Positions 1 to 11,529 of a stretch of 64,000 bases of DNA are shown here, piece after piece (position 1 is the first letter of the stretch; every line of letters starts with the position of its first letter). The DNA comes from Gordius sp. MW1. Taxonomy: Eukaryota > Nematomorpha > Gordioida > Gordea > Gordiidae. The notes under the pieces were generated by a model. That model was not told the DNA's origin. It was given only the letters and a program-made list of their open reading frames with translations, and did not search any database. The DNA is taken from positions 7,688,001 to 7,752,000 of the forward strand of contig OZ038526.1 in assembly GCA_964036665.1 (NCBI GenBank). Reading direction: 5' to 3'. Both the position numbers and the translations under genes were made by a program.

Positions 1-1095
1 GGAACTCACTTGCCTTAAAAATGTAACAGGTATTATTTAAATGTTTAACATTTTAATCAAACTATTGTTTTTAAGGTACTTGTTCAAAATTATAAAAATT
101 ATCTTAAAAAATGATACAACTTGAAAACAAAAATCTTGAAATCACAAAATACAAAAATTTTTATTATACCAAAGTTGAATCTTAATTAGGCAAAATGTTT
201 TTGTGTGATTTATATTAAAGGGAAGATTTAAATATTAAATGAATTTAAGATAAGCTCGCACCTTATTTTAGCTAATTGGTTTTTATCCCTGTCTAATATG
301 CACAATTGAAATTCATGAGAGGTATTAAAATATGCTCTTTACCAATTTTAAAATGGAGTGCTTAAACAATCGGTCATCCACAATAATTTTATTTCTCCTC
401 TAACATTAGCCCTAAACTGGATAGAACAGTACTTAAATTAATATATCGATTTAAATAACAAGCCCTAATACAAATAAACAATTTCAAATTAAATGTTTTA
501 ATAATTAAAAAAAATTGTTAGAATATGAGTTAAAATGTTTATAATGTAGTAATATATGTATGCATCAAAGCACTTATTATATTTAAGCGAATATAAACGT
601 TTTACAACATCAATGGATATAATTTAAAATTCCAATAAATAATAAATTCAAAAATTTTAACGAATATTACCACTTTTTGTTAAAAAAGATTTTTAATGAG
701 TTGATAAATAAATATTCTAAATGTTCCATTTGAAGTGCATATTTTTTTAATGAGTTGTCCTTAGTTTTTTGTTCAAAATCGTTTAAAATATAAGTAAACT
801 TACGTTAAAAAATTATTTTTAAATGCAGAAATTAATGTGTTCGTCATAACACTTATTAAATTTAATCGAATACAAATGTTTTACGACATTAATGGGTATA
901 TGAGTTAATTATATTCCTAACCCCACCTTAAAAAGTAGATAGGAAAATGTTGACAAATATTACCGTTTTTTGTTTAAAACGATTTTAAGTGATACATGAG
1001 TAATCTAATCGTTTAATGTAATTGTGCGTATTTCTCTAACTAGTTAGTCTTTTTGTTTTTTGTTTAAATCTTATGGAGACATAAGTGAGGCTTAC
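1..1095. other. AT-rich non-coding flank / probable intron
   Basis: No exon of the neighbouring REEP-like gene could be recognised here, although the gene is transcribed leftward through this stretch. In particular the conserved tryptophan-rich third segment of the family was not found, so it probably lies beyond the left edge. The stretch is AT-rich with scattered short similarities (for example around 540-600 and 840-900, two related segments about 300 bp apart). Nothing else can be supported. Confidence 0.5.
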
Positions 1096-1458
1096 GTTAT
1101 ATAAATGGGGTATCCTAGTCCAAAAATTTCGCACAGAACCCGAGCACCGTACCCAATAATGAAAAAAGATAGCGACACGGCCACAATAGCTGACAATATA
1201 AGTATAATACATCTATAATTGCAAGTGATATTTTTTAATCATATATAAAAGTTCAAAAATTTAATTAAAAATTAAAAAAAAATTGTGTTTAAAAAGTCAG
1301 TTACCGATCAACGAAATGGTTAATAACGATTTATCATTCCAATTTTTGGAAAGCTTCGCAGCTACATCGTTGTATAAAGTTTTGATTTTTGATTCTCTAA
1401 GCCAGGACATATCCATGGCGTTACCTGGCATAATGTCGGTTGATAGGGTTGTTGCCAT
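1096..1458 (-). CDS. REEP5/DP1-like ER membrane-shaping protein, 5' two exons (partial gene)
   Basis: Two minus-strand exons, 1458-1305 and 1189-1096, join through GT-AG sites (intron 1190-1304, phase 1) to give an ATG-started protein of about 82 residues. Exon 1 encodes a polar N-terminus beginning MATTLSTDIMPGN and ending in KSLLTISL. Exon 2 gives a hydrophobic hairpin-like segment with IIGYGARVLCEIFGLGYP, which matches the FGYGA..LCN..GF.YPAY signature of the TB2/DP1/HVA22 (REEP5/6, yeast Yop1) family. Family members insert a wedge of short membrane hairpins in tubular ER and bend the membrane. Exon 2 ends at a good donor (GTAAG, phase 2); the expected following exon with the WLTYWVVY-like block is not visible, so the gene runs off the left edge. 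No coding defect is seen. Family assignment is fairly secure; the exact REEP subtype is not. Confidence 0.72.
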
Positions 1459-1790
1459 TAAAGAAATTTTAATTAATTGAGAAGGGGAAAAAGTTGAAAA
1501 AATTATACAAAAACTTTTGATTCTAGAACCTATAAAGAATTAAGTAACCTCTATTATTGATACGTCATACCATATATTACGTAACATAGGTAATTGAATT
1601 ATATAATTCATGATAAAAGCATCATTTGGCTAAAGTAGAATCTCATTACTTTAACCAGGGTTTCCTTTAGAAGAAGTTAAGGGAAGAAACCTACTGTATA
1701 ATCCCGCTCCTCCCCTATTGGATTTCACCCAAAGACCGTGACTACAATCGATATGTTTAATTTAGTTTATCTGATATTTAGCACAAATCC
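1459..1790. other. Intergenic, nothing recognised
   Basis: Upstream flank of the REEP-like gene, where its promoter should lie. No clear TATA box or repeat signature was recognised. Confidence 0.4.
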
Positions 1791-1799
1791 CTTTATAAA

Positions 1800-2390
1800 A
1801 TGCGGTTCTTTTTAATCATAGCCAGCTAAAAGCTCTGACCGCTTTTCAGCTTCTTCGAATACTTTTGCCTTTGTCTTGCACATTATATCATCGCATATAG
1901 TATACAGGGAGATGACTTTTGGGTGTCTCTAGTTATCGTGTCCATTACAATATCGAATAAAATTGACTTAGAGCAGATTCTTGATGCAATTTAATTTCAA
2001 TCCAAAAAGGTATAACGTCCCCAACTGTCCCTCTAACGCAAGATTGTAAGGTTTCATAAATATTTTTCATGAATCCTACATGAGCGTCAGGGATATTTGG
2101 TTTTCTCAAGCACCACCATATTAAATCCTGAGGGACGGTGAAGCTTTAAACAAGTTGATATGGACCATCTGTAGTTTATTCTTCTTCCCCCGTATTTATG
2201 AATCACTTGTCTTGGTGCGAAGATGGGGTTGATTGTGGATTTGCCTGCCATAAATCCGAATTGGTTAATCGATATTTTCACCCAGTCCCTCAGCCTTGTT
2301 AAATTTATTCAATAAGCTTCAAGGAATGTCACGTTAGCCTGATACCTCTGTAATATCCACACTCCTCTTTGCTTTTGAATAAGGTTATAA
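1800..2390 (-). mobile_element. RTE-like LINE relic, reverse transcriptase part
   Basis: Minus-strand translation at 2281-2087 reads FGFMAGKSTINPIFAPRQVI, matching the RT palm entry of RTE-type non-LTR elements (usual form FGFMPGKSTTDAIFALRQ). It continues in several frames with an LEKAYD-like remainder (HRPSGFNMVVLEKTKYP corresponds to the family's VPR.L..WCLRKK.VP). The region is full of frameshifts and stops and has no ATG-led frame. A second, overlapping copy of the same region lies at 2560-2930. It is an inactive fragment. Confidence 0.65.
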
Positions 2391-2393
2391 TCA

Positions 2394-2545
2394 TGGGCCA
2401 AGCCATCAATGGAATTAATGGGGGGGGGGGGATAATAATTTATAAAGGGGCAAAATTTATTTTTATAATTTTAGCCAAAATTTTGGGATTTAGAGGGGAG
2501 GAACCGCCCCTCCCTGCCCCCCTTGTCTACGCCGGGTATAATCGT
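2394..2545. mobile_element. Short MITE with poly-G tract (GGGCGTAGCC family)
   Basis: Begins CATGGGCCAAGCC and ends GTCTACGCC; an internal run of about 11 G is followed by a GGGGCAAA motif. The same layout recurs at 14068, 24879, 32040-32180, 37333 and 42190. The flanks GTTATAAT and GTATAAT are probably a target duplication. It sits inside the LINE relic. Confidence 0.5.
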
Positions 2546-2559
2546 GCTTTTTCTTCACT

Positions 2560-3420
2560 GATTTTGAATTCGCTGACTTACCAATATCTCGTTGATGAGG
2601 TTAGTCATGGTGGTGACTCCTTCCTAGGCAATGGTCTCTCGTTATCGTGCCCACAATTTTATTGAATAAAAGAAAGCTTAGAACAGAGCCATGAATACCA
2701 TTTCGACCCATAAAGGTTTTAAAAACCTCAACCATCGGCTAACTCAAAACTTTTTGGCTTCATAAATATTTTTTATAATTTTCTCTCCTCAAGCACCATC
2801 ATAACAAATAACGAGGCACGGTGGCATAATCTTTCTCCAAGTCATTATATACTATTTGTAAATTTCTTATCTTTTCCACATATTTATCCATCACTTGTCT
2901 ATTCGTGCGTTTCCACTGAGGAAGTATAAATGAAAAAATGGGGGCTCTTCTAATCTTTTAGAATTTTAGCTATTTCTGCCTTTTATTCACACCATCATCC
3001 ATTGTACCCTTTCATTTGTTCATTATATATCCTATTGTCATAACATCTTTTCTTCTTCTTTATCAGTTATTTGGTCCCACAGCAGTGGGGTTCGTTTTGA
3101 TAAGTTTTTTTCTTCTTGACGGGTGAGTGCCATGTCTTGACATATCTCTTTAGTTTTCATAACTTTATCGACTTGCCCTTTCCACGGGGTCGTCCTCTTC
3201 CTCTCTTCCCCGGTACCTCCATCTCCAGGACTTTTTGATTTATGTCATTTGTCTCCCTTCTTAGTATATGCCCATACCACCTCAGCCAATTTTTGTTAAT
3301 CATGTTCGCCATAGGTTGAAGACCCATTTTTGTCATGAGAAAGTCATTCGTCATGATCGAGCTTAATATACCCCTAGGTAGCTCAACCGTTTTATTCTCA
3401 TCTCTGTGGCTTGTAATAGC
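2560..3420 (-). mobile_element. RTE-like LINE relics, RT and C-terminal region
   Basis: Around 2930-2560 the minus strand gives RT-like remnants in several frames. Around 3354-3060 it reads WLRWYGHILRRETND..KVLEMEVPGKRGRGRP, the C-terminal block typical of this LINE group. Homologous C-terminal blocks occur at 28800-29110 and 59160-59410 (minus) and 63600-63840 (plus), so at least four copies of one family lie in the window. The order of the parts shows at least two separate fragments side by side. No intact frame remains. Confidence 0.65.
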
Positions 3421-3503
3421 TTCCCATCCGTGGTGTTTAATGCCCTTTATTATTTTGCAAATATTTATTTATTAATTAAGCTTAGTCATATATATTATTG
3501 TAC

Positions 3504-5125
3504 TAGCTGACCCGGCAAACGTTGTTTTGCCCTATTAAAAATATTAAAAAAATAAAAAATTTACATAAGAAAAAAACTACCAATTAATATCTATATGTTC
3601 TACTTTTTACATTTTTTAAAACTTACATAAACGATGAAAATAAATCCTTTATGCGCCCGCCATCCCTCCTCTCCACCCCAAATCGGTCCAGTAGTTTTCG
3701 AGGGGTCACGTTTTTTTGTTTTATACGTTGGTTTATACGTTTTGACACTTAATAAAGACGTCCCTCAAAAACTACTGGACCGATTTGGCTTCTGGCGGGC
3801 GCATAAAGGATTTATTTTCATCGTTTATGTAAGTTTCATAAAATGTAAAAATAGACAAAATTTCTCCGACTTACACTTTATGAATAATTGACTAAAAACA
3901 AAATATTCATAACGCAGTATAGATATAACCCAAATAATTTTATCCAATAATATAATTTACACGGAAAAGCATCTTTTATCATATGGAATAAAAAGCATAT
4001 ATGTAATTAATTGGTAAAGAGCATATTAAAACTTATTAACCCCTCAAAAACTACTGGACCGATTTGGCTTGAACAAATTTTAAAACATACTCCGGAGTAT
4101 AGGGAATAAAGTATGAAATTTTAAGCGAAATCGGTCCAGTAGTTTTTGAGGGACGTCTTTATTAAGTGTCAAAACGTATAAACCAACGTATAAAACAAAA
4201 AAACGTGACCCCTCGAAAACTACTGGACCGATTTGGCTCGAACAAATCTTAAAACATGCTCCGAAGTATGGGGAATAAAGTATGAAATTTTGAGCCAAAT
4301 CGGTCCAGTAGTTTTCGAGGGTAACCCAAATAAGTTTATCCAATTATATAATTTACACGGAAAAGCATCTTTTATCATATGGAATAAAAAGCATATATGT
4401 AATTATTTGGTAAAGAGTATATTAAAATTTATTAACCCCTTAAAAACTACTGGTCTGATTTGGCTTGAACAAATTTTAAAACATGCTCCGGAGTATAGGG
4501 TATAAAGTATGCAATTTTGAGCCAAATCGGACCAGTAGTTTTTGAGGGACGTCTTTATTAAGTGTCAAAACGTATAAACCAACGTATAAAACAAAAAATC
4601 GTGACCCCTCAAAAACTACTGGACCGATTTGGCTCAAACAAATCTTAAAACATGCTCCAAAGTATGGGGAATAAAGTATGAAATTTTGAGCCAAATCGGT
4701 CGAGTAGTTTTTGAGGGACGTCTTTATTAAGTGTCAAAACGTATAAACCAACGTATAAAACAAAAAAACGTAACCCCTCAAAAACTACTGGACCGATTTG
4801 GCTCAAACAAATTTTAAAACATGCTCCGAAGTATAGGGAATAAACTGTGAAATTTTGAGCTAAATCGGTCTAGTAGTTTTTGAGGGACGTCTTTATTAAG
4901 TGCCAAAATGTATAAAACAAAAGAACGTGACCCCTCAAAAACTACTGGACCGATTTGGCTCGGACAAATCTTAAAACATGCTCCAGAGTATGGGGAATAA
5001 ACTGTGAAATTTTGAGCCAAATCGGTCTGTTAGTTTTCCAAATTTGGTGGTGGCATAGATACAAACAAACACAATCAAACAAACACACAAACATACATAC
5101 ATAGTTTCATTTTTATATATAAGAT
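3504..5125 (+). mobile_element. Repeat element starting CTAGCTGACCCGGCAAACG, ending in CATA repeats
   Basis: Starts with CTAGCTGACCCGGCAAACG followed by a small hairpin (GGCAAA...TTTTGCC) and ends with (ACAT)n plus TTTTATATATAAGAT. A shorter copy with the same start and end lies at 27073-27380, and a reverse-orientation relative at 40480-41345. The pattern is common in arthropod genomes; I do not assign a class. Its interior is mostly tandem repeats, given as a separate entry. Confidence 0.55.
3665..5045. repeat. Tandem units of roughly 200 bp carrying inverted copies of an ACTACTGGACCGATTTGGCT motif
   Basis: The motif ACTACTGGACCGATTTGGCT and its reverse complement (AATCGGTCCAGTAGTTTTTG) alternate about a dozen times. 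Between them lie a GACGTCTTTATTAAGTGTC segment and an AACAAATTTTAAAACATGCTCC segment. Each inverted pair could form a hairpin. Several apparent ORFs here are just the repeat read in different frames. Confidence 0.7.
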
Positions 5126-5149
5126 TTACAGAAAATTAAATAGATTGGA

Positions 5150-5889
5150 ATATACCTGTCAACCATACCATTATAATGGGAAAGGTAATGTAAATGGCGA
5201 AACAAATGTATAAGGTGATTGGTCGCTTAAAAATTTCAGGAGTGTGCCATAATTTGTCTAACAATAAATCTTGGCAGAAGCATGATTAAATATTGCCTTT
5301 TCAAACAATGAGATATGCTCTCAAAAACGATCGTTCGGCAGGCACAAAAATCGCTGTGCTCATTTTTTTTTAGATATTTAGCGATATTCGTACGAGTACT
5401 TTGTTTAGGTAACGATTAAAAATGTCATGTCATAAGACAAGATGGTGGAATTGTTGAAAAATTTAAAGATGTTTTAATATTACTTTACTTACAACTTTAT
5501 CAAACTCATTTGTGTTCATATTATATCAATACTCAGGATAAAAATTAAGAAAAATATTAAATAATTTTTTACAAGCCCCAAAGGCCACTCATATTATATA
5601 AAACAAGCTAAATTTCTAATATTTAAATTTTAAGTGGATATAGACTTAATATTAATTAAACTTGTATTAAAAAAATCTAATATTGCATTTTATATGTGAA
5701 TCATCCAAAATGTAAATTCGAACTAAATTTACAATATATGATTATGATGGTCAAAAAGAATTTAAACCGAGATCTCGAAAATATTGTCTCGTCTTGTCTC
5801 GTCGTGAAAATTATCGTCTTATCATTGTTTTTTGAGACTAGACGAGACGAGACGAGCCCGAGATTTTTCTTGGTTTTTCCGCAGGACTA
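5150..5889 (+). mobile_element. Truncated hAT-type element (GAGAC-rich family), right part
   Basis: Matches the right half of the element at 13742-15217, for example the GTTCGGCAGGCAC segment near 5335 and GGCCACTCATATTATAT near 5585. It ends in a block rich in GTCTCGTC/GAGACGAGAC (5770-5870) and the terminus TTGGTTTTTCCGCA, the inverse of the TGCGGAAAAACC terminus seen at 17172 and 30742. The left part is missing. Confidence 0.6.
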
Positions 5890-6025
5890 TCAGCCGGTGA
5901 CCGTTTTAGCCCCGATTGCTATTCCAATAGAGATGCATCAGCTCCGCGGCATGTATCTTACTAACACATTGGATAGCATACCAACACTCAAACAGCCGTC
6001 CTCGGCCACCATTAATGACAACTAG
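5880..6025 (+). CDS. Coding-like tract, possible terminal exon (uncertain)
   Basis: Directly after the transposon end, a CCGCAG acceptor-like site is followed by an open frame reading DYQPVTVLAPIAIPIEMHQ and ending TINDN before TAG. The tract is clearly richer in G+C than its surroundings, which suggests selection or recent coding. No upstream exon, start codon or homologous family is recognised. It may be the last exon of a gene whose other exons were displaced by the hAT insertion, or simply part of an unrecognised repeat. Confidence 0.25.
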
Positions 6026-6061
6026 GACGAGCGAATGGCAAACTAATGGCTAAGTAAAATT

Positions 6062-6346
6062 TTTTTAGTTCATCTACTTTATCTACAACCTTTTCTTCCA
6101 ACTAATCTAACGCAGACATTGAACAGCAAACAAATCATCACTACAATTCAACCACCAATTTTTTCTCCGACCAATTTTATAACCTCTTTTACAACAAAAC
6201 CTACAATATATTCCCCTACCTTTAAGTTTTTTCAGCCAGTCCCAACTCTATACCATTTATCATCAGGTATAATCCCAAAGTTCATTGGTTTAACTGTTTT
6301 AACTATATTTAGCGCTCAAATAACGAGGAGATTTGTAGCGATGTAA
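6062..6346 (+). other. Pyrimidine-rich tract with a weak open frame
   Basis: A frame without ATG runs 6119-6346 and includes a hydrophobic stretch (GLTVLTIFSAQITRRF). A 46-nt GT-AG segment (about 6271-6316) of the same size as real introns nearby could be spliced out, giving a different, shorter end. Composition is Thr/Pro/Ser/Phe-rich because the DNA is pyrimidine-rich. I cannot show that it is a gene. Confidence 0.2.
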
Positions 6347-6767
6347 AAATTTGAATACTTTTGTTTTTGCTATTTCTCGCTATCTCATTAGTGTATTTTT
6401 TACATTTAAAGCAAAGTAACTTCGTCTCCTGCGAATAATCTATATCCTTTTTTTGTTTAATTAGCGTGCCAATGAAATTTACTTACCTTTTTACAACTAT
6501 AAAAGCGCCATTAATCTATGTTTAACACACTCTTTTTATCTCTTCTCATTTTATACCAACAACTATGAGTTGATAAATAATAACAAATGCCTAAATTATA
6601 AAGTACACATCTAAAACTTAGTTCACTAGATTTATTTATAAAGTTAATGCCGTTATTTTTTTAATAAAAAATATTAATTTTATTTGCAATATGTTAAATC
6701 ATTAAAAAATTTGATTCGTTTTATCGTCTCAACCTCCCAAATTGGGCTTTGAAGAATCATATTGAAA

Positions 6768-7320
6768 ATGGCTACAAGTGAACCTGATCCACTCCCAGGA
6801 TTTCCCAAAAAGTCTAACTCTAACAAACAAATGTGCAAAAATGTTGAGAAATTTCTTGTTGATTACGTTCCGATTCTGGGTGCCGCTGGATATTTTGCTT
6901 TTATATCAAACGTTATGAACCCAAATTTACTGACCAAGTAATTAGCCTTTAAATCTTATTATATAATTTAGTATTGCTCCTGATTACAAATTAGCCTTGG
7001 CAAATTCATTTTTAATTACATCAAATATGGGTATGGGTCTTTATCTTTATAATAGCAAACATCTGACACGATGCTCTAAACCTGTTGAACGAGTTACATA
7101 TTCGTTACTTGGTTCAGTAATGTTCAACTTTGGTAATTGCTTTATATTTTTATTTAATTTTCTATAAGGATCCATATTATTGTGTGCCACTTCAAGAGTA
7201 ATACTGCCAGAAGAGCCTTATGTAAGGTTTGTGGCAGGGGCTGTATTAGGGGCAGGATTTTTGTACCTAGGAAGAAAATATGTTTTATACCTTGATAATA
7301 TGGCTGATAAGGAATTTTGA
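6768..7320 (+). CDS. Small multi-pass membrane protein, three exons
   Basis: Exons 6768-6937, 6972-7132 and 7169-7320 join through GT-AG introns of only 34 and 36 nt (phases 2 and 1) to give a 160-residue protein starting MATSEPDPLPGFPKK and ending NMADKEF. After a polar N-terminus of about 32 residues come hydrophobic segments near residues 33-50 (YVPILGAAGYFAFISNV), 63-78 (ALANSFLITSNMGMGLYL), 98-115 (SLLGSVMFNFGSILLC) and 126-146 (VRFVAGAVLGAGFLYLGRKY). Three to four spanning helices fit an organelle or endomembrane protein; there is no clear cleavable signal. I do not recognise the family. An AATAAA signal lies downstream at about 7566. The ATG is the first in frame, and both splice junctions keep the hydrophobic pattern, so the gene model is well supported even though the function is unknown. 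Confidence 0.78.
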
Positions 7321-8375
7321 ATTATATTAATTAGATGACTAGTAAATTTAATTATGTAGCCATTGTTTGCTCGACATTGTATTTATGCTTTGTAGAGTAC
7401 ATCAATAATTTTAATTTTTGAATGAAATAATTTGATATTTCATACATGATTATAATACACAGAATTTATTACAAAATTAATGTATTCCCATATGTTATAT
7501 GAGTTTTTCAATTAGCTTTTACTTATAAATGAAATATTTTGTTAAACTCTATAAGCACATAAAGAAATAAACTCATTGTATGTAATTATTTTTATTATTA
7601 AGGCATAGCTTGATATATAAGAATTATTTGAACTGTTAATATTTATTTTATTAAAAGTGCTCGATTAAGGTTAGTTTTTTTCTATCAATAAATGCAGCTA
7701 TTTTGACTAATATATTAGTTATCTCAAGGAAAAATTCTATGCACTACTCCTTATTGGCAAATCTTTCATATCACTGTGTAAAGGTAATTATATTGTAGCA
7801 TTAATTACTCCATTAAAGTTTGTCTAATAGGTTGTTTGAGAACCTAAACTGTGATATAATTTAAATCAACATTGCAACATTTTTCAGCCTTTTTAGGCTA
7901 AATAATTATTTGATTATTACAAATTTATATACAAGGCAACATCAAATGATATATTTAGTATTCACTTTCCATTGGCAGGCTATTAATTAGAATATGCAGG
8001 ATGAGTTTTAAGATATAAAAAACTTTGTATTTATAAATAAATACATCTTTAATTGGAAAAATTAAGGAGGCATCATAATTTTAGTACCCTACTTAACTAT
8101 TTTCTAAAGAAAGTTTTAATCTGTTAGTGATATTGACTAGGGTGCTTATATACAACTTAATAAACCAGCCACTCTAAATAGCACTTAATAAAAATTGTAG
8201 TAAGTATGGGTTGGTTTTAATAACTCATATTATTGCGACATATGTCCATCATATATATTTGGTTAAAATATTACAAATACAACTAAAAATTTAGACCTAA
8301 TAATAATTTCCATTACTTTTGCACAACAACATATTAGTAACTTATATATCCAATCCCATTATGAGTTTCATATTG
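7321..8375. other. 3' flank and intergenic DNA
   Basis: Contains the 3' region of the membrane-protein gene with AATAAA near 7566. The rest is AT-rich with no ORF, RNA gene or repeat recognised. Confidence 0.5.
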
Positions 8376-9870
8376 GGGCCATTCCATGACAAATTAAAAC
8401 GTTTTTGACCGACCATTTCAAATCAATTTTTGGTGAGGGTGGCCTCATTTATTAGAGTAATTTCTGAAAATTTTAGCCATTTTGGCCAATACTTTTTAAG
8501 TTAGGAGGTTTTAAGGGCCAAAATCAGGTTCGGGAGCGTTTTATGGATTTTACTGTTTTTGAAAGTAATTGCGTTATTCACTCAAATTTTGGTGCATTTT
8601 GTTTCTAAAAAAATTCTCTATCGAAATAATTTAACTTAAAACCTCAAATGCGGTTAATTTTTTGTGGTTAAATTAGTGAAAAATTTTACAAACATATTTT
8701 CCCTTTAAATGAAATTACCAATTTCACAATGTGCACTCCTTTATGACCCATTATCATATTTCAATCATAAAAAATTTGGGAGCGGCTATGAAATAGTCAA
8801 AAATTCGAAAAATTACATTTTCCCTAAAAATATTTATAGATGGCGGTATTATCAATTATCACAATGACAAATTATGATGTTTGTTTATTATTAAATTGCA
8901 AATTTATAAAGAATACATGATAAATAAATAATATTGGAATAAAAATATACTTAAATTTTGATCTTTTTTTCTGCGCAATGGGCAATTATCCGAGTTTAAA
9001 AATTTGATCTTGAATTTTAACTTAAATGATATAGGCGTTGACTAAAATTAATGTGAGGTTGAAAAAGAATAAATACTAAAATGATGGCAAAATTGCTCAT
9101 ATATTTTATTTTTTTACTGATAATCCGTGCTAAATATAAAAAATTTATGCAGAATGAAAGTTGTTTTAAAAAAATTTGCTTGCTAGTTGTGACCATTTTT
9201 AATTAAAATTAAATTTATTTTCAAACTCGGTTACTTGCCCATGTAGATAAAAGTTCAAAATTGAAGTTGATTTTTAATCTAATTTATTTATTTATCCTAT
9301 ATTCTTTATAAATTTGCAATTTGATAAAAAACAAACATCATAATATGTTCTTGTGATAATTGATTATACCACCATCTATAAATATTTTTTGTGGAAATGT
9401 AATTTTTCGAATTTTTGACTATCTCGAAGCCGCTCCCAAACTTTTTATGATTGAAATATGATAATGGGTAATAAAGGAGTGCACATTGTGAAATTGGTGA
9501 TTTCATATAAAGAGTAAATATGTTTTAAAGATTTTTCACTAATTTAACCACAAAAAATTAACCGCAAAAGTTTGAGGTTTTTGGTTATATTATTTCGATA
9601 TAGAATTGTTTTAGGAACAAAATGCACCAAAATTTGAGTGAATAACGCAATGACTTTTAAAAATATGACAAAAATAGTAAAATCCATAACTCCCGAACGT
9701 GATTTTGGCCCTTTTAACGTCCATAACATAAAAAGTATTGGCCCAAAATGGCTAAAGTTTTCAGAAATTACACTAATAAATGAGGCCTACACCCTCGCCA
9801 AAAATTATCCTGATCTGAGATGATCGGTCGAAAATCGTCTTATTTTTGACGAATTGACATGGAATGGCCC
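8376..9870. mobile_element. Foldback DNA element, arms of about 540-575 bp
   Basis: Left end GGGCCATTCCATGACAAATT is matched at the right by AATTGACATGGAATGGCCC in inverse. The inverted similarity continues to about 8930 on the left and 9285 on the right, leaving a loop of about 350 bp. Matching landmarks are GGGCCAAAATCAGG with CGTGATTTTGGCCC, and TGTGCACTCCTTTATGACCC with its near-inverse at 9465-9490. Arms differ by scattered substitutions, so the copy is not new. No transposase frame exists. No clear target duplication was found at the GGGCC/GGCCC ends. Confidence 0.75.
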
Positions 9871-10310
9871 ACTGAACTTAATTTCGTATAAGAACTTTCG
9901 CATTTGGCAAATTTGCACAGGCCTCTAAGGAGGTTTCTTTAAGAATTGATATCAATATACAGTTAGAAGCTTGTCTAGACCTTAATTGAATTCACAAATT
10001 TTGGTGAAAGTTTAAGCGACCAACCCACCGCATGCCTATTTATTAAAACATATGGCTCAGAAGGATGTGTGTTAGAATATTTTGTTAACCCTTGACAGTA
10101 CTTATAGGGTGTGAGAAACCCCACAAAAGTTTAAATTTAATGTCACTTAAACAATTTTAGATTTAGAAACTTTGGTTTTTTTAGTATTTTAATTTAGCAA
10201 AGGCTATTTCCTGAAAAATTCATATGTTTGGCCCTAATAATTTTAAGTTCGATAAGATTTTTTTTTTAATTTTTAAATTTTTTTTTATTTTCTAAAAAGT
10301 AATATAAGCA
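9871..10310. other. Intergenic AT-rich DNA
   Basis: Spacer between the foldback and the GC-rich hAT element. No gene, RNA or repeat recognised. Confidence 0.4.
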
Positions 10311-10318
10311 GGTACATA

Positions 10319-10943
10319 TAGAGCCCTGCGCGGGCCGCCTGACCCGGTCGCTCGGGCAGAATTTGATAAAATAATTGGGCTCGGGTTGGGCCTGATGAGG
10401 CGGCCCGGGCCTGGCCCGAATTGCACTAAAGCAAATTAATCTTTAAAAAAATATGATATAAATAAACTCAACTCTATAGTAAATAATTATTTTCGCACAG
10501 CGTACATGATATAGCTTTCAAACTTCACTCTTCCCTGTCTCTTATAATATAACTGACCTGAATTGCAATTTATTCTAGTATTTAAATAGATTCATAGTTG
10601 GTGTTAGAACTTTGGAAATAAGATAGGTAAAATTTGCAAAAAATTTTTATTCCGAAAACTGTTAGATATATATTTTATAAAGATAGATTTTTAGTTTTAA
10701 ATTATTAGCTTAAAAAATTGTAACGAGTGAAAATAGATTTTTTACAAACTTATCCTATTTGTAAATTGCGAGTAATAACAATCTAATGCATTTTATATTT
10801 AGATAATGAAATAATTTAAAAAAAAAATTATTTAAAAATCGGGCCAAAAATAAAAAAAATCTTTCGGGCCGGGCTCGGGCAAAATAAAATTTGAGAAGTC
10901 GGGCCGGGCTCTGGCCGAAGAAATTTCATTTTGCAGGGCTCTA
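10319..10943. mobile_element. Non-autonomous hAT element with GC-rich ends
   Basis: Ends TAGAGCCCTGC and GCAGGGCTCTA form a perfect 11-bp terminal inverted repeat. Flanking 8-mers GGTACATA (10311-10318) and GGTATATA (10944-10951) match at 7 of 8 positions, the 8-bp duplication expected of hAT. The outer regions are packed with GGGCC/CGGGC motifs (10325-10410, 10850-10915), while the centre is AT-rich without ORF. A relative with TAGAGGTCTG-type ends is at 26231-27560. Confidence 0.8.
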
Positions 10944-11529
10944 GGTATATAACATTTGAAATACTTTTGTTACTACAATTTCTTATTTTAATAATAATTT
11001 TTATAATAAGCTTTTGAGTTCTTCTATCAGACTTATAGGCAATTCATTTCAAACAAGCCTAACAAGTAGTGTTGTAAAAAACCAAGGGTTTCTATTGGTC
11101 GCCTGCAAGCGTTGACGTTTATTTTCACCCAGCCTTATCAGTGTTAGGTGAATTTTCTTGGGAGAGCTTTGGCGTTTGGCGTTTTTGTAAAAAAGACCTA
11201 AAGCGTTCTGGGTGAATGTTTCGGGGTGACCTTTGGCGTTTAGGTTTGGGTGTATTAAACACCTAAAGGGTGTGGGTGGATAATATTATTAACCTTTTGG
11301 TTTGGTTTTGGTCGTTTGGGGTGGGGCATGCAAATATATCAATTTTAGGTAATAAACTTTTAATGTAAGAAAATAAAAATAGTTATATCATGACGTCACT
11401 GAGTTTAAACTTTTCCCATTGTGACGTCATAATGAAAAGTATTATAATTTATAATCTAATCCCTAGTAAATTATAGTTAATTATTGCTTTGCTTATGCTG
11501 CATTATAGAACTAGTGTTTTATTTATGAA

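Noticed and set aside
3634-5020. Frames containing SQIGPVVFEGSRFFVLYVG repeated on both strands
   Set aside because: Translation of the repeated inverted motif; the same DNA gives such peptides in both directions.
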